From positions 27,141,501-27,205,500 of the forward strand of contig NC_071339.1 in NCBI RefSeq assembly GCF_027744825.2: 64,000 bases of DNA, written 5' to 3'. The position numbers and the translations under genes were made by a program. Positions 37,742 through 50,639 of the stretch are shown piece after piece (position 1 is the first letter of the stretch; every line of letters starts with the position of its first letter). The DNA comes from Synchiropus splendidus. Taxonomy: Eukaryota; Chordata; Actinopteri; Syngnathiformes; Callionymidae. The notes under the pieces are model-generated. The model was given only the letters and a program-made list of their open reading frames with translations. It ran no database searches and was not told where the DNA came from.

Positions 37742-40730
37742 GAAAAGTGGAAATGGAACTTCAAAGTCTCCACGACCGAACAGTATCCAATTCCAAGAAT
37801 GGAGGATATGATGTCAAGCCTGGCAGGGGGACAGAAGTTCACAAAACTCAATATGAGCCATGCATATCAGCAAATAGTCCTTGAAGAGGAATCAAGGAAG
37901 TTTGTGAGTGTCAGCACTCACAAAGGTCTTTTTACATATACACGTCTGCCTTTTGGAGTAAACTCCAGTCCTGCTATTTTCCAACGCACCATGGAGAATG
38001 TACTTCAAGGTATGGCAAATGTGGCAGTGTATTTAGAGGACATTATATTGAGAGGAAGAGATGACAGCATCTGCAAACACTCAACGAAGTGCTGCAGAAG
38101 TTGGAGGATAAAGGGCTGTGGTTGAAACGGAGCAAGCGTCAGTTCATGGAAAACAAAGTAACATTCTTGAGTAATCAAGTGGACAGGACAGGCCTGCATC
38201 CAATGTCAGCGAAGGTCAAAGCAGTCCAGGATGCTCTGGTACCATATCTGCCCCATTTTTCAATGTTCATCTTGTTCAATGCTCTCCACATAATCGACAG
38301 AATGTAACAGATGTTATTCTTGCATTTCACAAAACAGGTACTTGTTTTACTGTCAGATCTGGCATCTTTTCCGTTTCTTCACAATTGTATCCAATGCATC
38401 CATTGCAGATTGGTTGGGTGATGTGAGCTTGACCTTTTCAATGACGGCAGTTGCTGGGCATCGAGGTGGCCTGGCTCGACTCTGCAGCTTGGGAGTGACA
38501 AGTGCTTTGCCAAGTTCTTCCAGGAAAAGCCGACGTCGGTTCCGTTTGAGCAAATATTGAGCAATGCAGAGGTCTGCCCTGCACCTTCAGAATTTCCTTG
38601 GGAAGTTCTGGCTTATTTTTTCTGACTGTTCCCGCTGTTCAGCTTTCTATTCTGCAGTTCATGTCCAAGGCGATAGGATGTAAATGTAAATGTGACGTCA
38701 CGTGATTTTATGACATTGCAGCCCTTTATTCATCTCCAGCACCACACGCATCCCCTGATTCTTCTCGGCTGCTCCTCCAGGTAGCTTTCCACTGTATACC
38801 TGCATATTCCCGGCATCGCTAGATTTTGATTCACAGGCCACCCATATTTTGATGCCATACTTGGCGGGCTTGTTAGGCATGTACTGTAAACCTTCTGGAG
38901 CTCATTTTTGGTGTGTTTGTCAAAGAGACTACATGAGAACACTGACAAGAACAAGGGAGAGAAAGTTTCCCCTCTACACACAGCTGGGTCTGAATGGCTA
39001 TTCAGACAATCAAATCAATCAAAATACACATAGCTGGGCAGTCTAAATAGGTATATCAGAGAGACATGTTTATTTTGGGTCTGAACAGCCACTTACCCAC
39101 ATTAAAGAATCCGGGTCAAAATGACCTGCAACATCATCTTTGTGTACCAACTCTGTACAGACACTTCACTTGACATCAAATTGTCCAGATTTTACACATC
39201 TGTTCATGACCCTTAATGAGGAAAAGTCACAAAATTTCATGAAGAAAAAGTCAGGATAACCACTACTTTTATGAACACAAAAACGGATATGGGTCAAATT
39301 GACCCGAAGCATAATACGAGGGTTAAAGCTTTTCTAGGTTTGCTAAACTTTTATAACGAATTCTTGCCGAACTTGTCTTCTGTGCCGGCTCCATTACAGA
39401 AGTTACTGAGGAAAGATGAGAAATGGAGGTGGGCGGTTGAGCAAGAAGAGGCTTTTAAGCAGGCAAAGAAGTTACTACAAAGCAGTCAAGTGTTGGTTCA
39501 TTACGATGAACAAAAACAACTGGTACTGTCATGTGATACCTCACCTTATGGGGTGGGGGCAGTCTTGGCACACAGACTGGAAGGGGGAGCAGAAAACTCA
39601 TGGGAGGCACAGCTTTTCCTTCATGAAACAGACTGAATAAGGGCTTATGGTCTGTGTACAAATCACAAATTTAAGTCCACACAAATATTTGTGAAAGTAC
39701 TGCACCCCAAAAATAACTGCTAAGCCCTCTTTATCCAACTGCGAATAGTTTTTTTCTGCTGCTGTGAGTGTGTGTGACGCATGAGTTCTCAGAGGGTCAT
39801 GAGATGGGCTATTCTGTTAAGAGCATATGAATATGCCATGGTGTACCGACGTGGACAGGACAATGCAAACGCAGATGCTCTCAGTAGACTTCCACTTCCA
39901 GAGAAACTTGGGCATCCAGACTCAGAAGACCAGGTATTATTGGTAGAGCAGGATCAGAGTTCAGTGGTCAACTCGGAAGAGCTTTGTAGGTGGACCAGTA
40001 AAGACCCCGTACTCGCCCGAGAGAATAAATACATACTCAGAGGGTGGCCCTGTAACCTGGATGTTGCTTTCAGTCCATACACTATGAAGCAACAGGAGCT
40101 GAGTGTACAAGATGGGTGTGTACTGTGGGTGTGCCGTGTGGTGATTCGGGAAAAAGGATGTGGTCTTACGTGGAAGCAGCATCAATTGCACCCTGAAATG
40201 AGTTAAATGAAGGGTTTGGCTCTTAGCTATATGTGGTGGCCTAATATAGACAGTGATATTGAAAGTTCGGTCAAATCGTGTTCCACTTGTCAGGAACACC
40301 AGAACGCTTCGGCCTGTGCACCGCTACACCCGTGGGAGTGACCTGACCAACGGTGACGACGACTTTATGTTGATTATGCTGGGCCGTTCATGGGAAAGAT
40401 GTTCTTGGTGGTGATTGATGCACATTCAAAGTGGTTGGAGGTCTACCCTGTTTCGACAGTAGAGTTTTATTCAGTTATCGGATAACTTCATAGTCAACAA
40501 CAGGACTGTCTCCTGCAGAAATGTTGATGGGGAGGAAGTTGAGGTGCATGTTGGATCTGCTACACCCAAATTTGAAGAAGAAAGTGGAACTGAAACAGTC
40601 AAACCAGAAAGTTCAGCATGATCAACATGCTCGGTTCAGAAGTTTTCAGAATAGGCGACCAGGCCCGGAAGAGCGCTCGAGGCCGAGGCGCTTGAAGGAG
40701 CGAATTCAATACGAATAATAATAAAAAAAA
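37742..40730 (+). mobile_element. Ty3/gypsy LTR retrotransposon pol relic
   Basis: Pieces in pol order. RT (37742-38245): EQYPIPRMEDMMSSLAGGQK, FTYTRLPFGVN and VYLEDII, where the usual catalytic YxDD is YLED. RT/RNase H (39327-39640): [16 protein letters not shown] and [20 protein letters not shown]. RNase H tail plus integrase zinc finger (39781-40300): QDNANADALSRLPLP, MWWPNID and CSTCQEHQ. Integrase core (about 40350-40480): DYAGPFMGKMFLVVIDAHSK. Integrase tail (40521-40660): LMGRKLRCMLDLLHPNLKKK. Gag, protease, LTRs and the RT start are missing, and there are several frameshifts and stops. It is interrupted by a piggyBac relic. Confidence 0.9.
38246..39322 (-). mobile_element. piggyBac DNA transposon relic nested in the gypsy element
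   Basis: Minus-strand pieces: YMPNKPAKYGIKIWVACESK with MQVYSGKLPGGAAEKNQG and GMRVVLEMNKGLQCH (38700-38885), then after an internal deletion the C-terminus LKRNRRRLFLEELGKALVTP to the start of a zinc-finger tail KKRKRCQI (38353-38553). The right end reads ATAATACGAGGG directly before TTAA (39323-39326), matching piggyBac's GGG end and TTAA target. The left end and adjoining gypsy sequence are lost, so only one TTAA is seen. Confidence 0.88.
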
Positions 40731-40744
40731 AAGTCAGCCAACTA

Positions 40745-41320
40745 CCCCGGGAGAAGCTGCTGCCGATGATCGTCCACGCACAGAGCGGCACAAGCGCTGA
40801 GTCTCCTGCTGTTAAATCCACTCCTGCGGTGATGCGACAAGTCTCTGCCGTCACTGCGATGAGACCTCAGTCCTGCCTGAAGTTTCCGTGGTCCAGATGA
40901 GCCGCTCCACACCCCTTCAAGTCTCAAGCTTCTTCTCTTGATGTGCCAGATGCGCCGGCTCCAGCTGTAATTTCACAATTACAGAGTCACTCATTCACGC
41001 CTCTGTAATTTCACAATCACATTTTGCGGAGTGCCCTGGCACTTCCAGTGAAGTAGAAAGGCTGGTGTAATATTCCTGGAATATGTTTGTGTCCAGCTGT
41101 CCGTGGAGCCTGCCTCCCTCGCAAACAGTCCTTTAGCACGGGGCAGAAATTTTGAGCGGACCTCCAATCCTGGGGCGTCCCCCCAAAGCATGGCTACTTC
41201 AAGGCTAGCAGGCAGTCCTCTGCCCCCCTAAGTGCAGTTCACTATTCGAAATGCTAAAGCACGCGCAACACTCAAAGCAAATAATGCCAAATGGGTGTGG
41301 ACTGCCGTCTGTTGGGTAAA
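40745..41320 (+). repeat. repeat shared with 60415-60975
   Basis: Blocks such as CCTCAGTCCTGCCTGA, GCCGGCTCCAGCTGTAATTT, GAGTGCCCTGGCACTTCCAG and CTGTTGGGTAAACATCCACT occur in the same order near 60430, 60520, 60607 and 60957. In the downstream copy, RNase H/YR sequence of the DIRS-like element lies between them, so this is probably a deletion derivative of that element. Confidence 0.7.
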
Positions 41321-43215
41321 CATCCACTGCTAGTCTCATTCAATCCGGACTATTTCCCGGCGCAGTTCTGAGACTCTACTGGCACGAGGACCGCACGTGG
41401 TCAGGTACGGAGCTTAATAGGTGGAGGGTTTGGATTTGTGGCGCAGCGTTCCCTCTCACTCAGCGGTCATGCGCGATGCCCTCGCACCTGGAGCTTGACC
41501 TCCCCCTTGAGGAGTGACCATCCCACCCGGCGCTGACAGAGCCGCCATCGCGCAGTAGAATGGTGTCTGCACTGTCGGCAACCGGCTCATAGCGCTTGAG
41601 AACGTCATTGCGCTCTTTATGAGCTCCGTGGACTCCCACAGAGATTTTGGAGACACAATAATCCGTGGTGCTCTGCTCGCGGCGCCTCCTCCACACACAG
41701 CCGCCGCCTGGGGGGAACAGCCGTATAATAGCCGAGCTGATCATCGCCACTCCTCTTGGAGAGACCAGTCGTCTGCTCTCACCTCTGCTCCCTCCAAAGG
41801 CGTAGGAAGAACTTTGTATCTAAAAGTATGCATCTAAACCTAGTCTAACTTGGAAAAAAAATAAGATGCATTACTTTGGTATCGGGTCTGTTTCTTCTAT
41901 GCCCAAAATTAGGGTTTATCATCCGCCAAGTTCTCTTCCGGTTCCAGTCAGTCCGAACTCCGGCTTCAAATTTTTTTTTTTGTTTGACATCGTCTCAGGA
42001 GACCGAGCAGTATAGTAACGGTCTCTGCCTCCTTATACCTGATGCCAGAACTGTCCCTGGGGAAGTTTATGGAGCCAAGACGTTATGTTTTTCCTCAGTT
42101 TCGCCACAATAAGAAGCATATGCGTCAAATAACTCTTTGCCGTCTCTCAACAGATCCCGGTTGCAGCCAAAAGTCAGGGGAGTTTCAATTCTGCCATTAA
42201 CTCTTCTGATTACTCTGACTCGCCAGTTTTTAGCAGGGGTCGCCACAGGACCGCGAAAGCCACCACTTCAGAGGATCACTCAGTAGGAACTGCGTGCCAG
42301 ACCTGCTCTGTTCTCAGCTCCCTCGTGTGATGTCTGAAGCGATGTCTGTCTGTGATTCTGTTCAGAGGCAAGCAGGACATCGTCATCTACAGAGTCATCT
42401 CTTTCTGAGGCTGATTGGGCCGGTCCCTCGGGTCTCCATCTTAGGAGAATCTTGATCAGATCTTGATCTTTGTACACTGCAAGTTTGGGGAACCGAATTC
42501 CTCTGACGGCTCAGCTGACAAAAGCGAGTGTGTTTTTGAAGAACCAGCGGGACTTGAAGTTCCCAGAGGAGAGGGCACTGTGCACCGATGACCCTTTCGT
42601 CCTAGACCCGCCCCGGAGTCCGGGTCCGCTCCTGTGCTCAAGGCTCCTATCTTGAAAGAGTATCTTCCGAATTGAAAGAGCCTGTCTCCTCACCTGCCCA
42701 TATGGATCGAGAAAATACACGGTCATTGAAACGGCCTTCAGTTACACAGTCAACCCCCAGGTTCTGCGTCACCACATGGACCTGAGTGAACTCAGAGAAC
42801 CAGCGGTCATGTCTGATGGAGGAGGACAGCGCTCTCCTGACAAAGCAAATAATTGAGCTACTGCCAAAGCAATCCTCCTACACTAGATTTTACTCCAGAT
42901 ACTTTCTGGAACCCAAGAAGACAGGAAAGTGGAGACCTGTTCTGAATCTCAGTCTCCTCAACCAATTCATGACCAGACAGCGGTTCCGGACTACCAGCAG
43001 ACTCCTGGAGTGTGAGAGTGGATGACCTCCATAGATCTTGCAGAGGCCTACTTCCACAACACGGTCTCTAGTGTCTAGTGCCTCGTTTTTTCACCAAGTG
43101 CGTGGAGGAGTGGCTCTAAGAAGACAGGGTCTGCGGATTCTGACGTACTTGGACTACTGGTTGATTGAGTCCAAACAGGATTCATGAGCGCCCACCAGCT
43201 TAGCTTAAGGGGTGT
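41320..43215 (+). pseudogene. DIRS-like retroelement, copy I (5' region and start of RT)
   Basis: 41340-41830 matches 45110-45620 (same strand) and 53930-54450 (inverted). 41830-42200 matches 53600-53900 inverted. RT start at 42786-43025: SCLMEEDSALLTKQIIELLP and FYSRYFLEPKKTGKWRPVLN, then LNLSLLNQFMTR. Further frames give ALRRQGLRILTYLDYWLIES, where the usual YLDDW of DIRS RT is YLDYW. The sequence runs directly into the 187-bp satellite near 43215. Several frameshifts are present. Confidence 0.78.
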
Positions 43216-44760
43216 TTCTCGTAGCTGCAGAACAAATTCAATGTCTCCGAAGGGGTTTCAGAGAGTTATCAACATTTTTATGTTTGTTGGTCTGAAAGGT
43301 ACAGGTCCCGCGGACTGAAAACACGTTTTCTGCACTGTTTAATCTCTGCTCAGGGCTGTCTCAGAACATGAAAATTTCGCCTGGCACGATAGCTGAAGCG
43401 GTCATTCTAGTAGGTGCTGAACTAATTCAACATTTCTGAAGTGGTTGCAGAGTGATAACATTTTTATGTTTGTCAATTCTGAAAACCACCATCACTCGGG
43501 TGAAAACCTGTTTTTCTGAACAGTTCACTCACTGCTCAGAATAGTGCCAGAACATGAAAATATCAGCTGCAACTGTTGGAAAAAGAGTCTTTCGAGTATA
43601 TTCGGCACTAAATCCACGTTTTTGGACTATTTTCAGGGTGGAATCAACAATTTTTATTCTTCCTGGTCAGAAACCGAACCTCTCTCGGGCTGAAAACGCA
43701 TTTTTGCACTGTTCACTCACTGCTCAGCGATGCCTCAGAACATGAAAATTTCACCTGACACTGTAGCAGAAGCTGTCTTTCTAGCAGCAGCAGAACTAAT
43801 TCAACCTCTCTGTGTGGTTTCAGAGAGTTATCAGGATTTTAATGCTTGTTCGTCTGAAAACCACCTTTTCGTGGCCTGAATACGTGTTTTCTGCTCGGTT
43901 CACTTACTGCTTAGGCGGGACTCAGAACATGAAAATGTCACCTCAAACTATAGCAGAAGTGGTATTTCTAGTAGTTGCAGAATTTAATCACGATGTCTGA
44001 AGTGGTTTCAGAGGTAAGTACATTTTTATGTTTGTAAAAATGTAATTACCACAGTCATTTGCGCTGAAAATGCGTTTTCTGCACTGTTCACTCACTGCTA
44101 AGGACTGACTCAGAACATAAAAATTTCACCTGCTACTAAAGCAGACCGGGGTCTTATTAGTAGGTGCCGATCTAATTCAACATGTTAAAATGTTGACTCG
44201 TTCCTGCCTCCTGTGACTTTCACCACTGCACTTGGGTCCTGCTCCACGTCTTGACCCGTGACAGTCAGATGTGGTTTCAAAGATGTAACAAAATCTTTAT
44301 CTTTTTCGGTGTGAAACGCAGCTTCTCTCGGGCAGAAAACGCATTTTTTGCGCTGTTCACTCACTGATCAGAAAAGCCTCGGAACTTGACAATATCACCT
44401 GCAACTATAGGCAAAACGTTTTTAGAGGGTTATCAACTATTGTATTTTTGACAGTCTGAAACCAAGCTTCTCTCAGGCTGAAAATGCATATTCTGCACTG
44501 TTCACTGACTGATCAGAATAATCTCAGAACATAAAAATATCACCTGCCTCTATTCCAGAAGGGGTCTTTCTCATAGCTGCAGAACGAATTCAACCTGTCA
44601 GAAGAGTTATCAACATTTTTATGTTTGTCGGACAAAAAAACACAATCCCTCGGGCTGAAAACGCGTTTTCTGCACTGTTCACTCACTGCTCAGCGATGCC
44701 TCAGAACATGAAAGTTTCGCCTGCAACTACAGAAAAAACACTCTTTCGACTATATTCAAC
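43215..44760 (+). repeat. satellite of about 187 bp, array 1, about 8 units
   Basis: CAGAACATGAAAAT recurs at 43362, 43548, 43736 and 43923 (spacings 186-188). Each unit carries CTGCACTGTTCACTCACTGC, GCTGAAAACGCGTTTT, AGAGTTATCAACATTTTTAT and AACTAATTCAAC. It joins DIRS-like sequence on the left and the 44760 segment on the right. Confidence 0.9.
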
Positions 44761-45620
44761 ACTAATCCCATACGAATAGGGCGCTGCGACTGGCCTACAA
44801 GCAGCCGTTCCACATTTCCTGCTTCCAAGCCATGGGATGAGTTTGACGAGAGCCAGGTGCTGCTATGAGGTGGATCTGGAGACTCTGTTCCCAGAGTTGG
44901 CTGAGTTCCGTGTGGTGGAGTCAAGTACGTTCCCGCTTGATCTTCTCCTGCGCCTCATGTCATCCGCCGCCGTCGTATCGAAGTTGAGCTCTCTCTCCGC
45001 CGCCAGCTCAAGAATCATCCACCTTCACTAACGGCCTGCTGGCGTTGGATGGCGAGACTACACCAAGGGCACGACCGCATGTTGTCTGACCACAACTGGA
45101 AGAAATCTGGACTATTCCCGGCGCGGTTCTTACACTCCACTGGCACTAGGACCGCACTTGGTCAGGTACGGAGCTTACTGCCTGGTGGAGGGTTTGGATT
45201 CCCACCGCGGCGTTCCCGCTCATTCAGCCGTCATGCACTATGCATGATGCGTTCGCCCCGGGAGGAGTGACCATCCCACCCATGTTTACACCGTCGGCAA
45301 CCAGCTCATAGTGCTTGAGAACATCACGCGCTCTTTATGAGCTCCGTGGACAGGCTCATACATCGCAGATCCTCTCTCACTTTACCAGAGATTTTGGAGT
45401 TTCAACAGTCTGTCGGCGTGGTGCTACGCTCGTGGCGCCTCCTCCACACACAGCCACTGCCCGGGGGGGAACACCGTCACTGGTCGAAGGGGCGGGGTGA
45501 CCTCAGCCGTCCAAATCATAGCTGTGCTGATCATCGCTTCTCATCTTGGAGAGACCAGTCCGCTGCTCTCACCTCTGCTCCCTCCAAAAGCGTGAAGAAA
45601 ACTTTGTATCTGAAACTATG
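44760..45620 (+). repeat. DIRS-associated segment (U plus R)
   Basis: 44766-45090 (TACAAGCAGCCGTTCCACAT, GAGACTCTGTTCCCAGAGTT) is the inverse of 57591-57893. 45110-45620 matches 41340-41830 and the inverse of 53930-54450. The same satellite-U-R order therefore occurs twice in opposite orientation, suggesting that satellite and flanks travel as one unit. Confidence 0.78.
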
Positions 45621-46395
45621 CATCTGTAACAGGTCTGAATACTGTGACCTTGTCTTCAGTTCAAACGTGGCGTCTCAATGTGGTCAGTAGAACGCCGTCT
45701 GAAACAAAATGCGGACAGAGCCACACAAAGCTTTCACATTTGTCGATGGTGAGAAAAGTAATCCAAGGGATTCTGTTTTTTCTTTGTGGTAACCCACACC
45801 ACAATTAGATGTCTTTCTGAAACATCACTCCCAAACATCTCACTTTGTCATACAACAACTGTCATACATCATGAACCACATGCATAATTTATTTTCATCT
45901 GAATGTATAAGTCTGCCATTAAACCTTTTGGCTAGTGTTGGGAAATAATAAAACTTTACTTTTCACCGTTATTCACCACAAGGAAACCGAACTCCACACA
46001 ACTCAATCACCCGTGCCATGTCAGCGTAGGTTGTCAGTATGAGCTTACAAGTGCCACATCCACACAGAGCGAACTCAAAGTACGAAGGAAAAACAGTATA
46101 CTTAAAAACCATGTCACCATCCACACACTCAGACCCCCAATCAATCAATCCCAAGTGGAACAAACATTATAAACAAATGGATTTGACTAACCTGAAACTA
46201 AATGAGGACAGAGTCACACTAGGTTTCCACATTTTTCGATGGTCGAAGTGTCACTTCCTATTTACCCACACATCTTCAATGCCTAACCTCTGTCCTTTCC
46301 TGCCCTCTACTGACCTAATTATATACCTGCCGGTTAATCAACTCCATTAAATTATTTAATTAAAATAATTAAATGACATCTAACACATACTCTGT
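45620..46395. other. no gene recognised
   Basis: Sequence between the U-R segment and the second satellite array. The ORFs on both strands here are short and mutually overlapping. It includes the internal near-repeat GAACTCAAAGTACGAAGGAA, but I see no protein motif. Confidence 0.4.
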
Positions 46396-48470
46396 GACCA
46401 CACATAAATGGCCGTCACACTAGAAAGGCAGTTTTTTGTCATCAAATTGTCATGTTCTGAGGCCTTCGCTGAGCAGTGACTGAACATTGCAGAAAACGCT
46501 TTTTCAGCCCGAGGGACTGTGGTTTTGAGACAGATAGACATGAAAATGTTGTAACCTCTCTGAAACCACTTCAGACAAGTTGAATTAGTTTGGCACTTAC
46601 TAAAAACACTCCTTCTGTTTATATTGGCACGTGAAATGTTTATGTTCTGAGGCATCCCTGTGCAGTGAGTGAACAGTGCATAAAACATGTTTTCAGGCTG
46701 AGAGAAGCTCGGTTTCTGACCAGGAAAAAAGAAGTTGATAACACACTGATAAACAGTTCAGAAAGGTACATTTAGTGCTGAATATACTAGAAAGAGAGTT
46801 TTTCCTATTGTTGCAGTTGAAGTTTTCATGTTCTGAGTCACGACTGAGCAGTGTTTGAACAGTGCAGTGAACGCCATTTTCAAAATATAAAATCGCTTTG
46901 AATGTGTGAGTGCTGAATATACTAGAAATAGTCTTTTTGCTATATTTACACTTGATATTTTCACTGCTCTCAGGCTATTCTGATTAGTCAGTGAAGAGTG
47001 CAGAAAATGCTTTTTCTCCCGAGGGACAGTGGTTTTCAGACCGACAATCATTAAAATGTTGATAACTCATTGAAACCACTTCAGAGAGGTTGAATTAGTT
47101 CTGCAGCTACTAGAAAGACTATAGCAGATTCTGCTATAGTATTAGTTGAAATTTTCATGTTCTGAGGCATCGCTGAGAAAAAGTCTAAAAAAAGTTCTGA
47201 AATGTACGTTTAGTGTTGAATATACTAGTAAGAGTGCCTTTCCTATAGTGGCAAGTGAAATTTTCATGTTGTGAGGCATCCCTGAGCAGTGAGTAAACAG
47301 TGCATAAAACGTGTTTTCAGCCAAAGGAATAATAGTAATAGAGATAGAAGTAAAAATGTTGATAACTCTCTTAAATCACTTTAGACAGGTTGAGTTAGTT
47401 CTGCACCTTGTCGAAATACCTTTTCTGCTATAGTGGCAGGTGAAATTTTCATCTTCTGGGGAATCGCTGAGCAGTGAGTGAACAGTGCGTAAAATGCGTT
47501 TCCGGCCAAAGAGAATGTAGGTTTCGGAACGGCAAAAATAAAATTGTTGATAACCCTCTAAAAACAGTTCAAAAATGTAGGTTTAGTGTTGAATATATTA
47601 GAAAGACTGTTTTTGCAGGTAATATTTTCAGGTTCTTAAAATATTCTGATCAGTGAGTGAACAGTGCAAGAAAACACGTTTTCAGCTCGAGAGAAGCTCG
47701 GTTTCTAAAACAGGAAAAAAAATAGTTGATAACCCCCTGAAATACAGTTCAGAAATGTAGGTTCAGTGTTTATTTTACGAGAAAGAGTGTTTCTCCTATA
47801 GCTGCTCGAGAAATTTTCATGTTATCTGGCATCCCTGAGCAGTGAGTGAACAGTGCATAAAATGCGTTTTCACCCAAAGAAAACGTGGTTTACAGACCGA
47901 CAAAAATAAAAATGTTAACACTCTTAAAACACTTCAGACAGGTTGAGTTAGTTCTGCACCTTGTAGTAATACCGTTTCTGCTATAGTGGCAGGTGAAAAT
48001 TTCATTTTCTGGGGCATCGCTCTGCAGTGAGTGAACAGTGCGTAAAACGCGTTTTCGTCTGAAGAGAATGTGGGTTTGGGACCGGCAAAAATTAAATTGT
48101 TGATAACCCTCTAAAAACAGTTCAGACAGCGTAGATTTCTGCTGCAACTACAAAAAAGACCCTTTCTGCTGTCGTGGGAGGTGAAAATTTAATCTTCTGA
48201 AGCTTCCCTCAGAAGTTGTGGCACAATGCAGAAAATGCGTTTTCAGTCTGAGATAAGGTGGGTTTCGGAACGCCAAACCTAAAATGTTGATAACTTTCGA
48301 AAAACACTTCAAACAGCTTAGATTTGATGTGCAACTACTAGAAAGACCCATTCTGCTATACTGGGAGGTCAAAATGTCATGTTCTGAAGATTCCCTGAGA
48401 CGTTGTGGCACAATGCAGAAAATGCTTTTTCAGTCTGAGATAAGGTTGGTTTCGGAACGCCAAGCACCTT
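46396..48470 (-). repeat. satellite of about 187 bp, array 2, about 11 units, inverted
   Basis: The same unit as 43215-44760, reversed: TTTTCATGTTCTGAGGCATC, GCAGTGAGTGAACAGTGC, TTGATAACTCTCTGAAACCA and GTTGAATTAGTTCTGCA recur. The last units near 48150-48460 are more diverged. Confidence 0.9.
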
Positions 48471-49400
48471 TATCTGCCCTTTATCTTCTCTTTATCTGCT
48501 TTCAATCGTTCCTTATTTCCATCTCTCTTTGACCGTAGTCCGAGTGTAGGAGAAATGGAAGGAATATTGAGATCAGGAGGCAAAGCCCTTGCTTCGCCTG
48601 CTGGTCTCTCCCTCTGGCCAAGAACTTGACCGTGCAGAAGAGGAGACCACATGGCGATGGATGCACCCCCACCAGGAACCTTGTGTGACCCAGCTGGATT
48701 GCTCCGTCGCTTCTCCCATCCATCAATGACCGAAGTCCGGGTGTAGCAGAGATGGGAGAACCTTTGGCTAATGTGGAGATGCGCTAGTCGGGGCTCCGCC
48801 CGTAACTCCAGGTTCGCCAGGCAGGTCAACTTGACTAGGTGGAGAGAGAATCCTCACCACATAGACTGTCCTGAGATAAACAATGCGGAGTGCAAACAGG
48901 AAAGAACTACAACGTCCAGACGCCTTAATGATTGGAGCTGGACCTTGTGTGGGGAGCAACACTGCGGATAAGTGCGCAGGAGAAGCGTCACCAAATTAGG
49001 TGAAGATTCACCGGTGGCCTGTCTCTAATCACAGAGGGGTGGCGTGCCAAGAGACCTGCTGCTATCTCCAAACGCCAGGTCTCACGCCAGTCCGGCCTAC
49101 TCGATGTCTTACGGCAATGACCTCACCCCCAAGGTCGCGCAAAATGTTGTTAGTCCGAATGTAGTGAAGTTTCACGAGTAACCCTCCATACAGCGGGTAT
49201 GGGTGTCCCCCTGGGGCCCTCTTGTTGCCAAACCAGGTACTTCCCTGCTCCGGCGACTACACAGGGGAACCTGACGCCATCCCATGGCCACAGCACTAGT
49301 TTGAGCCCAACGTGGAAGAACTAGGCACTAATAACCGTCCATATTTGGAGGGAGAACTCGCCAGTGGAGACACGTTTGGCCCATGACAAAGCGCTGCCAA
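48471..49400. other. unassigned repeat-like sequence
   Basis: A GC-richer segment between satellite array 2 and the DIRS recombinase fragment. TCTCTTTGACCGTAGTCCGA/GTGTAG and a related string near 48730 (ATGACCGAAGTCCGGGTGTA) form an internal near-repeat about 200 bp apart. The minus-strand ORFs are interrupted. It may be an untranslated part of the DIRS-like element, but this is unproven. Confidence 0.35.
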
Positions 49401-50465
49401 AGAGAGCGATTCTCTCATCTATTGTCCAGAGCTGCTGGAAGCACCTGTAAACAGGACAACGTGAGGCAAAGAAGAAGGTGCTCCGTCAGACAAATAGAAA
49501 TCTGCAAAAGATGAGGCAGAAGCCGAGGAGGCTGCTTGGCAGGCTTCTGCCAAGGAAACTCTGATGGCAGCTATGGATGTTGTCCCTTTTTACCACCTGC
49601 CAGAGCCACCCACAGCTTATCTGTTTTCCTGAAGGCTCTCACTGCAAGCGCCAGTGATTCTCATCCGGGTGGCGGGTAAGACAGAGAGCCTTCACTGAAA
49701 AATTGCTGACCTTGGCACAAAGAAATTTGTGAAAAAAGACTAATCGAGAAGGCACATAGTTCTCCTTGAAGGGAGCTTCAGAGAGAGTATTATATACCAA
49801 TTGAAGATCCCAATAGGGGCAGATGCGTCTGGAGATAGGTCTGAGTCTTCGAGATCCCTGCATGAACTGGACTAGCAACGGACAACAGTCCACACCCATT
49901 TAGCATTACATGCTTTGAGTGTTGAGGGTGATTAAGCATTTAGGACCACCTGCTAGCCTTGAAGTAGCCCCCTGCTGCAGGACTGTTTGCAGGACATGAA
50001 CTGGTTGCAGCACACCCTTGTGTGAGTGTGTGTGTGAGCACAGGTGGCAGAGTTACGCAGTCCAGAACACCTCCCGGGACTCTGGAACACCTATGAGGTC
50101 ATCTTGACCACAAAGCTTAAACCCCAGCCTTGCAATGTGGCCTGACCTGAGAACCATGAGCAATTACCATGGCCATCCATACCAGACGTCTGACTGGCAC
50201 CGCTGGCTCCTTTGCAGACAGCCTTCAAGGAGATGCACGTTTTACTGCACTGAACCGCCTGTAATGTCACCGGCGATGTTGCTTTGGTATGACGGAAGGT
50301 GGTGTGCCCATGGTCCTGTCAATATCTCCGATGGCCAGGGCCTCACACGGGACCGGCCTATGAGACTTCTTATGCAACCGCCACGCCCAGGGTCTATCCA
50401 GCGTGAATGAATTAATGAATGGGTTGTGAAGATGTAGCATTAACAACCCCTCATACATAGAGTGT
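49401..50465 (-). pseudogene. DIRS-like element fragment with tyrosine recombinase piece
   Basis: Frame 49639-49899: FMQGSRRLRPISRRICPYWD, LQLVYNTLSEAPFKENY and VLTRHPDE-like sequence, matching the core of DIRS tyrosine recombinases. Ends match copy III inverted: 49420-49500 equals 61400-61475, and 50380-50465 equals 59875-59945. It is a second, partial 3' part lying downstream of copy II. Confidence 0.75.
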
Positions 50466-50639
50466 AATTTTACACTCTGGGTGGCAGGAGCTGCCGCCTC
50501 ATCTTTGTCACCTTAAGCTGATATAGAAGGTGGCGTTTACAACCCCTCATATATGGTGTGTACCCTACACTGTGGATCAGCAGGAACTGCGTTGCCCTCG
50601 TTTAGCCACTCTGCGGCTGAAATAGAAAGTGGCATTAAC

